51,703 nt of DNA, from positions 1 to 51,703 of the forward strand of contig CAZSBB010000045.1 of NCBI GenBank assembly GCA_964605235.1, written 5' to 3'. The notes beneath the pieces were generated by a model. The model was not told the DNA's origin, made no database searches, and was given only the letters and a program-made list of their open reading frames with translations. Positions 47,479 through 51,703 of the stretch are shown here, in pieces. This DNA is from CAZSBB01 sp964605235 (GTDB taxonomy: Bacteria > Planctomycetota > Phycisphaerae > Phycisphaerales > Phycisphaeraceae). A program made the translations under genes and the position numbers. The first letter of the stretch is position 1. Every line of letters begins with the position of its first letter.

Positions 47479-48813
47479 ATGCACGATCTGCGCTTTGAAT
47501 TGCCCGAAATCAACACCTGGCGGCTGTGCCTCAAAGGTGTCAGTCAAAGCCTCGTGGAGGAAATGGTGCACGCCTGGGAGGCGGCGGGCTATCGGTTCGG
47601 CTCCGTCTGCATCGACGATGGCTGGACCGTCGACGGCCGACTGGGCGACTGGGAGCCGGACCCCCAGCGTTTTCCCGACCTGCGCGGCCTGGTCGACTGG
47701 CTGCATGGCAAGGGCTACGCGGTGCGGCTGTGGATCGCCCCAGCTCAGGTGCATCCCGGCACGCGCATCCACACGGCCGCGGCGCCCGAGGGTTTGCTCA
47801 AGGATGCGGCCGGCGCGCCGTGCTTTTACAGCGGGCTGGGAACCTACCGTCTGGACCCGCGACATCCGGCAGCGGCCCAGCACATTCGCCAGACCATGCA
47901 GCGGATCGTGCGTGAATATGATGTGGATGCGTTCAAGGTGGATTTCCCGCCGTTTTTTGAACCTTATGACAGCTTCTACCGCGCCAGCCGCATCACCCTG
48001 GAAGACGCCGACGTGCAGACGATGGTGCCGCGGATTTACGAGCTGATTCGCCGCAGCGTGGATGAAGTGAAACCCGGCGTGCGCATCTGCTGCGCCAAGG
48101 ACCTGGCGGGTTGTCAGCCGTACATTGACGACACCATCTGCGGGGATTTCGTCGCTCAGGCGCGCACCGATGACCTGATCATCAAGCACTGCCAGCAGGT
48201 GCGCCGCTATGTGGGCGAGCATGCCATCACGCCGTGGCTGGAGATGGTCTGGGGCGGCGGCGGCGACACGCCGGTGAATAATCCGCAGTGGCACATCGGC
48301 TTTCTGGAGTTCATCGCCCATTCGATCAACTTCGGCTTGAAGCTCGAACACAGCTTCCAACCGTTCGACTATCCCAATGCCCAGCAGATTCGCGCCCTGA
48401 CCAACCTGTATGGCCCGCGCAACCATCGCTACAAAGTGCTGGCGGCGGGGAGCAAGGTCTGGAGCGTCGACACATTGCTGGAATGGGGCGTGCCGATCGA
48501 TCATCGCACGCGCTTCCTGGTGGCGCCGGAGTCGGACCTGCACATGACCATGCACACCGGCATCCTGGACACCAGTGCCCTGCAATGGCGCGCTCGGGAT
48601 ATCATCACCGGCCAGCCGCTGCGTCTGCGCCCGCGCAACGAATACTGGGCGGGCAACATGCGGGCGTGTCGGCTGGCGTTCGAACCCCAGGCCGGCCACG
48701 TGTATGAGTTGTGGCACGAAGGCGAACCCTGCGCGTACTACCGTCAGCTCTATGAACAGCACGTGCGCCCATGGCTGGACCGCACGAGCGCTAATCCTGA
48801 TCCTGCTTCCTGA
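47479..48813 (+). CDS. Clan GH-D (GH36/27-like) hydrolase, second copy
   Basis: Identical to 25334-26668, with IDDGW and the KVD nucleophile motif. Intact and 10 bases after the lyase. Confidence 0.81.
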   Translation: MHDLRFELPEINTWRLCLKGVSQSLVEEMVHAWEAAGYRFGSVCIDDGWTVDGRLGDWEPDPQRFPDLRGLVDWLHGKGYAVRLWIAPAQVHPGTRIHTAAAPEGLLKDAAGAPCFYSGLGTYRLDPRHPAAAQHIRQTMQRIVREYDVDAFKVDFPPFFEPYDSFYRASRITLEDADVQTMVPRIYELIRRSVDEVKPGVRICCAKDLAGCQPYIDDTICGDFVAQARTDDLIIKHCQQVRRYVGEHAITPWLEMVWGGGGDTPVNNPQWHIGFLEFIAHSINFGLKLEHSFQPFDYPNAQQIRALTNLYGPRNHRYKVLAAGSKVWSVDTLLEWGVPIDHRTRFLVAPESDLHMTMHTGILDTSALQWRARDIITGQPLRLRPRNEYWAGNMRACRLAFEPQAGHVYELWHEGEPCAYYRQLYEQHVRPWLDRTSANPDPAS

Positions 48814-48827
48814 CGTGAGCATCTGGC

Positions 48828-49871
48828 ATGGCAATCCTCGAACGTTACATCGCCATCGACAACGTATGCGCCTGGCCGCAGGCTTTGCGACTGGCGGATG
48901 GCCGCATCGGCGTCGCCCTGTTCAACCAGCCCACGCACGGGCGTTGGGAAGGCACGGTGGACTTTCATGTCAGCAGCGACGACGGGCGCACCTGGGCTTA
49001 CGCCGGCACGCCGGTGCCTCATGCGCCTGGGACCAATCGCATGAATCACGCGGTGGGACAGGCGCGCAATGGCGACCTGGTGGTGCTCGTTGCTGGCTAT
49101 GGCAATCGTCCGGCGCCGGGGCAGCCGCCGTTGGAATCCACCGGCAACGACGCGCTGCCTCCGCTGGCGGCGCTGTCGAGTGATGGCGGCGTCACCTGGC
49201 GGCCGGCGGGGCCGATCCCTGTAGCCACGCCGGAGCGCAACCTGACTCCCTTTGGTCCGATTGTCGCGCTGGCGAACGGTCAGTTGCTCGCGTCGTTTTA
49301 CGATTGGCCGGCCGACCCCGCTGCCCCCAAGGTCGGCCGCTCGCTGCTCTACCGCAGCTTCGACCACGGCCAGTCGTGGCAGTATCGCGCCTGCATCTCC
49401 GCGGAGAACGTCAACGAAACCTGCCTGTATGCCGTGAACGATCAGCGCCTGCTCGCGGCGGTGCGGACCTGTCAGCACCAGACGCTGCACCTGTATGTCT
49501 CGGAGGATGCTGGCGACACGTGGTCCATGCACGGCCACCTTGCCGGCGACTACGAGCACAACGGCCATCTGCTGCGTCTGCCCGATGGCCGCATCCTGTT
49601 GACCTATGGCGTCCGTCATCCGCATGATCTCGCGCTGGCGTGCCGCGTCAGCCCCGACGACGGCCGAACCTGGCGTCGTCCGCATCGCCTGTTGCAGATT
49701 GATGACACCGAACGCTACGACGGCGGGTATCCCTCCAGTGTGCTCGTCGGCGAAGATCAGGTGTTGACCGTGTACTATGCGCGCCGTTGTCCCAGCCATC
49801 ACCGCTACCACATGGGCGCGGTGCTGTGGAACTGGCGCGAAGAATTCAACCACGGCTTTGATCGAGCCTAA
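48828..49871 (+). CDS. Sialidase-like Asp-box propeller, second copy
   Basis: Identical to 26683-27726, including all five Asp boxes. Followed by the C-rich tract and then by the uninterrupted mutarotase/RIFT gene. Confidence 0.81.
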   Translation: MAILERYIAIDNVCAWPQALRLADGRIGVALFNQPTHGRWEGTVDFHVSSDDGRTWAYAGTPVPHAPGTNRMNHAVGQARNGDLVVLVAGYGNRPAPGQPPLESTGNDALPPLAALSSDGGVTWRPAGPIPVATPERNLTPFGPIVALANGQLLASFYDWPADPAAPKVGRSLLYRSFDHGQSWQYRACISAENVNETCLYAVNDQRLLAAVRTCQHQTLHLYVSEDAGDTWSMHGHLAGDYEHNGHLLRLPDGRILLTYGVRHPHDLALACRVSPDDGRTWRRPHRLLQIDDTERYDGGYPSSVLVGEDQVLTVYYARRCPSHHRYHMGAVLWNWREEFNHGFDRA

Positions 49872-49921
49872 CCCCCCCCGGCCCCCCGGACCCCCGGACC
49901 CCCGGTCTCGGAATTGCCCCC
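49872..49921 (-). other. C-rich tract with G-quadruplex motif, second copy
   Basis: Same C8, C6, C5, C5 and C5 runs as 27727-27776, between the sialidase-like gene and the last gene. Confidence 0.68.
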
Positions 49922-49957
49922 GGAACATCCGGCCCCTGGACAGAAGGAGTTGTACCC

Positions 49958-51703
49958 ATGCGAAATCCCACGGCCTGGTTCTGCAGTCTGCTGCTGGTGC
50001 TCAGCGCGACATGCTTCGGCAATGCCGCCCCCGAGCAGCGCGAGGAAACCATCGACGGCCACCGCGTCCTGGTGCTGGAAAATCAGCACATCCGCATGAA
50101 AGTGCTGCCCGACCCCGGCGGCACCGTGATTGAATTCCTCCAGAAGCAGACCGGCGTCAACCATGTGTACGGCGGAGACTTCGTGCTCAAGGGTCGCCTG
50201 GGCTTTGGCTGGAAGGATTACTACTGGCTCGAAGCCTTCGACAAGCTGGGCAAAGGCGTGTACAGCCTGCCCTATGCAGCGGAGTTCCGCAGCGGGCCCG
50301 GCTACCACGCGATCTACGTGACCTGCACCACCGAAGGTCAGAAGTTTGAACGCGAGATGCGCCTGGCGGATGACAGCGCGGAGCTGACCACCATCAGCCG
50401 CATCACCAACGTCGGCGCTGAACCCCGCCGCTTGCAGGTCCGCTGGCACACCTACAGCACGCTCGATGACCAGTTCGCGGAAAACTCCTGCATCATCGCC
50501 CCCGGCCCGCACGGCGAAGTCCGCAAGTGCTTCATCGGCTCCGGCTATGACCACCAGTTCATCACCACCGATGGCTACTGGATGGCGCTCAACTACGCCA
50601 ACGGCTCGGGCATGTGGATCACCTTCAAGAAGGAACAGAACCCCAACCAGATCACCTGGACGGACTACAACTACACCCGCAAATCCCCCGCGCGCGGCGC
50701 CTACATCGCCGAGCCGCTCCCCCAGGCGGTGCTGGCGCAGCCGGGCGCGTCGGTGCTGTACGAAAGCACGTTCTTTCCCTTCACCGCTGCCGATGCTCCC
50801 GCCACGATCCCGCTGGGGGTGCTGCAGGATGCACAGGAGCAGGCGCGGGCGCGCAGCTTCCTGCGGATGGTGCGTGAGAATGCCGCGGCGCTTGGGCCGT
50901 ACACCATGACCCCCGGCGCGCCTCCCGGCGGCAACCTCGCTGGGCCGGATGACGCCAATCGCTTCAGCTTCAGCCATCGGCGGCGCGATCGCTTCGCCCT
51001 CCGGCCGTGGGGCATGCTCGACGCCATGTTCGATCTGCCCGGCGTGCAGCAGCAGACCATTCGCACCCGCTACTACGCCCAGCTCTTTGCCGGGGCGCAG
51101 CAGCCGCAGCCCGTGACCTTTCGGCTGCGCGTGCATGACTCCGCCCAGCGGCTGATCAAGGAGCACGTCAAGCAATTCACCCTCAACAGCACTGACGCGC
51201 GCGTGGTGGATGTCCGCGATGACATCAACATTGCGGACCTGCCCGATGGCACGTATCGCTTTGACCTGGAAGGTCTGGTCCCCGGCGAAACGGAACCCAT
51301 TCACGTCTACAGCGACACGCAGCGTCTGGTGGGTCAGGCGCGGGAAAGCTACGATCAGAAGACCGCCCAGCGCGAAGCCGGCCCGCTGGCCGAGCGTCCT
51401 TTCGTCACGGCGCTGCGCGAGGTGGCACTGCCGAAGAATCAGCCTGGACAGGTCACGGTGCCCATCGGCGTGGAAGACGCCAGCGGCATCAACCGGACCA
51501 ACTGGCCGGTGCGGCTGGGCGTGCCGTTTGCCCAGGGCATGGTGACCACGCAAATGCCGGTGGAACTGCTGACGCCGACCGGGCAGCGCGTGCCGCTGCA
51601 AACGCAGGTCATGGCGACCTGGATGGATGGCAGCGTCAAGTGGCTGCTGCTCGATTTCAACGCCGACGTGCCCGCCGACAGTCATGTGTTTTACACGCTC
51701 AAA
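49958..51703 (+). CDS. Secreted mutarotase-like and RIFT-barrel (PcRGLX/YetA-like) protein, 3'-truncated
   Basis: Open from ATG 49958 (AAGGAG 8 bases upstream) to the window end without a stop: 582 codons visible. Signal peptide hydrophobic at 8-20, cleavage near GNA-A (about 23). Residues about 28-260 resemble the beta-supersandwich of aldose-1-epimerase or DUF4380-type proteins: a leading LENQHIRMKVLPDPGGTVIE strand pair. Residues about 345-480 are probably beta-sandwich repeats. From about 485 a RIFT-barrel begins (NWPVRLGVPFAQG, WMDGSVKWLLLDF), the same fold as the first domain of the PL26-like lyase at 21733. It may therefore be a second, larger lyase of that family or a partner of it. 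Bases beyond 50758 are single-copy. This is the intact parent of the chimeric ORF at 27813. The last four residues, YTLK, coincide with the 12-base terminal repeat. Confidence 0.75.
   Translation, partial: MRNPTAWFCSLLLVLSATCFGNAAPEQREETIDGHRVLVLENQHIRMKVLPDPGGTVIEFLQKQTGVNHVYGGDFVLKGRLGFGWKDYYWLEAFDKLGKGVYSLPYAAEFRSGPGYHAIYVTCTTEGQKFEREMRLADDSAELTTISRITNVGAEPRRLQVRWHTYSTLDDQFAENSCIIAPGPHGEVRKCFIGSGYDHQFITTDGYWMALNYANGSGMWITFKKEQNPNQITWTDYNYTRKSPARGAYIAEPLPQAVLAQPGASVLYESTFFPFTAADAPATIPLGVLQDAQEQARARSFLRMVRENAAALGPYTMTPGAPPGGNLAGPDDANRFSFSHRRRDRFALRPWGMLDAMFDLPGVQQQTIRTRYYAQLFAGAQQPQPVTFRLRVHDSAQRLIKEHVKQFTLNSTDARVVDVRDDINIADLPDGTYRFDLEGLVPGETEPIHVYSDTQRLVGQARESYDQKTAQREAGPLAERPFVTALREVALPKNQPGQVTVPIGVEDASGINRTNWPVRLGVPFAQGMVTTQMPVELLTPTGQRVPLQTQVMATWMDGSVKWLLLDFNADVPADSHVFYTLK
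51692..51703. repeat. Right terminal 12-base direct repeat
   Basis: TACACGCTCAAA, identical to bases 1-12. Joining the ends across this word would fuse the last gene in frame to the SRAP gene, after codon 582 of the former and about codon 8 of the latter. Confidence 0.9.

Larger units (their letters stand above)
28604..50748. repeat. 22,145-base tandem duplication, copy 2
   Basis: Repeats 6459-28603 base for base as far as I compared, beginning at GTCGGTGCTG (28604-28613). The same word closes it at 50749-50758, after which the last gene continues into single-copy sequence. Every gene of operons A and B and the hydrolase is present twice in the window. Confidence 0.97.

Overview
This is a GC-rich bacterial window whose gene content points to the Planctomycetota/Lentisphaerota part of the PVC group, perhaps Phycisphaerae. 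The evidence is two pseudopilin-like proteins (FTLIELLVVIS N-terminus, C-terminal H-X9/10-DG motif), two DUF4838 proteins, a PcRGLX/YetA-type lyase and several propeller or TIM-barrel glycan enzymes. The taxonomic call is an inference from families; the window has no rRNA or marker gene.

Layout. 1-7131 is single-copy: a 5'-truncated SRAP/HMCES (YedK) DNA-repair gene; an FCD-type GntR regulator that looks leaderless; an unusual amidohydrolase-aminotransferase fusion; then a divergent oxyR-katG pair (OxyR keeps both redox cysteines, KatG its active-site residues). From inside katG onward the window holds a 22,145-base block present twice in direct tandem (6459-28603 and 28604-50748). I found no difference between the copies in protein sequences or ORF boundaries. 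The block carries two parallel glycan-degradation operons. Operon A: lacI-type regulator, pseudopilin, DUF4838 protein, TIM-barrel protein, GH20-like enzyme, second DUF4838 protein. Operon B: AraR-like GntR regulator, pseudopilin, propeller protein, PL26-like lyase, clan GH-D (GH36/27-like) enzyme, Asp-box sialidase-like protein, and a mutarotase-like/RIFT-barrel protein. An alpha/beta hydrolase lies between them on the other strand.

The tandem junction joins the last gene of operon B to the C-terminal part of katG, in frame, through a shared 10-base microhomology. This creates a chimeric 487-codon ORF. The leftmost katG and rightmost copy of the last gene are uninterrupted, as a true tandem duplication (or an assembly loop walked twice) would give. 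The window's two ends also carry the same 12-base word, again in frame in both flanking genes, so the sequence may be a circular molecule or graph path closed at a second microhomology.

How the genes may work together: the predicted secreted proteins (two DUF4838 proteins, the PL26-like lyase, the mutarotase/RIFT protein) would attack an acidic, probably uronate- or rhamnose-containing polysaccharide outside the cytoplasm. The GH20-like, GH-D, propeller and sialidase-like enzymes lack signal peptides and would finish oligosaccharides inside. Each operon starts with a sugar-type regulator directly followed by a 281-residue pseudopilin. That repeated pairing is the most interesting candidate for an undescribed system. 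No transporter, sulfatase, tRNA, CRISPR array, transposase or phage gene was seen.
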